Both the position numbers and the translations under genes were made by a program. A DNA stretch of 6,602 nucleotides from an uncultured bacterium (GTDB lineage Bacteria; Bacillota; Clostridia; Lachnospirales; Lachnospiraceae), in assembly GCA_945871045.1 (NCBI GenBank), contig CAMBUC010000124.1, forward strand, positions 1 through 6,602. Reading direction: 5' to 3'. The notes beneath the pieces are model-generated. The model was not told the DNA's origin, searched no databases, and saw only the letters and a program-made list of their open reading frames with translations. Below are positions 6,087 to 6,602 of the stretch, in pieces. Position 1 is the stretch's first letter. The number at the start of each line of letters is the position of its first letter.

Positions 6087-6602
6087 ATGACGGTATTGTT
6101 GGAGATTAAGGAGCGGATCCGGGGCTTCTGCAGCAAGTCGGAAGTCTATCTGGTGCCCGCAATCAGAAGTATATTAGCATTTCTCACATTTTTTATGATA
6201 CGCTCACGTATGGGCTATATGACCGGGCTCAACAGTATGACGCTCATCATCGTATTGGCATTGTCCTGTGCATTGCTTCCGGTGAACATGATCGTTGTAT
6301 TTGCGGCGGTATTCGTGTTGCTGCATTTGTATTCACTATCATTGGCAGCATGTGCGGTTTGCTTTTTGGTGATGCTGGTGCTGTTTTTGCTCTATTTCCG
6401 GTTGTTGCCGAAAAAAGGGTATTATGCAGTGCTTACACCGCTGGCATTTATCTTTCAGGTGCCCTACGTGATGCCGATCGCGATCGGGCTGTTGGATGAC
6501 AATCCGGTTTCCCTGCTTGCCATGGTATGCGGCGGCATTATGTACTATCTGCTCAGTGGGATCACGGCGAACGCTTCAGCCATCGCCACCATGACCGAAG
6601 AG
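6087..6602 (+). CDS. Polytopic membrane protein of unknown function (3' end outside window)
   Basis: An open frame of 172 codons from ATG 6087 to the right edge, with no stop. It begins MTVLLEIKERIRGFCSKSEV, a short charged amphipathic cytoplasmic segment. About six hydrophobic segments follow, at roughly 22-38, 50-66, 68-82, 84-104, 112-134 and 141-158. Positively charged turns lie at Arg39-Arg41 and Lys109-Lys110. Conserved-looking polar or helix-breaking positions occur in and between helices (Pro65-Val-Asn67, Pro126, Pro130, and Asp137-Asp138-Asn139-Pro140). The last visible residues, TANASAIATMTEE, leave the membrane, so a soluble or further membrane part may follow. There is no recognised transporter or enzyme motif. 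Hydrophobicity, codon use and absence of stops make it a real gene. It follows the small membrane protein by 9 nt. The start is uncertain because of the 15-nt spacing to the ribosome binding site. Confidence 0.8.
   Translation, partial: MTVLLEIKERIRGFCSKSEVYLVPAIRSILAFLTFFMIRSRMGYMTGLNSMTLIIVLALSCALLPVNMIVVFAAVFVLLHLYSLSLAACAVCFLVMLVLFLLYFRLLPKKGYYAVLTPLAFIFQVPYVMPIAIGLLDDNPVSLLAMVCGGIMYYLLSGITANASAIATMTEE

Overview
The window looks like a chromosomal segment of a motile, Gram-positive-type anaerobe, most probably a Clostridia member of the Lachnospiraceae type. The grounds are two flgF/flgG-like rod genes followed by a muramidase-less FlgJ-type protein, a RecD2 helicase, a comFC-yvyF pair, strong AGGAGG-type ribosome binding sites and sigma-A-like promoter elements. 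The family assignment is inference from protein style and gene order. All genes are on the + strand, coding density is high, and I see no insertion sequence, tRNA, rRNA, CRISPR array or phage gene.

Region 1 (1-2132) is the end of a flagellar rod operon. It holds an FlgF/FlhO-like rod protein whose first codons lie before the window, a complete FlgG/FlhP-like distal rod protein, and a short FlgJ-like rod-binding protein. A strong intrinsic terminator closes it at 2102-2132.

Region 2 (2136-5578) is a tightly packed, overlapping trio: recD2 (SF1B 5'-3' helicase), comFC (double zinc-ribbon phosphoribosyltransferase-fold protein) and yvyF (flagellar-operon zinc-binding protein). Overlaps of 13 and 20 nt suggest translational coupling. 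Bacillus has comFA-comFB-comFC-yvyF, so here a RecD2 helicase occupies the place of the ComFA helicase. A second intrinsic terminator ends this unit at 5540-5578.

Region 3 (5577-6602) starts with a well-formed sigma-A-like promoter (extended -10) whose -35 lies in the tail of the preceding terminator. It drives a small two-helix membrane protein and a polytopic membrane protein that runs off the right edge. I cannot assign a function to either. They are the least explained part of the window.

The first two regions combine flagellar rod assembly with DNA-processing genes in an arrangement that is partly known from other Firmicutes. I did not find a clear-cut new system. The most useful leads are the recD2-comFC-yvyF arrangement, the question of how recD2 is transcribed, and the unknown membrane pair.
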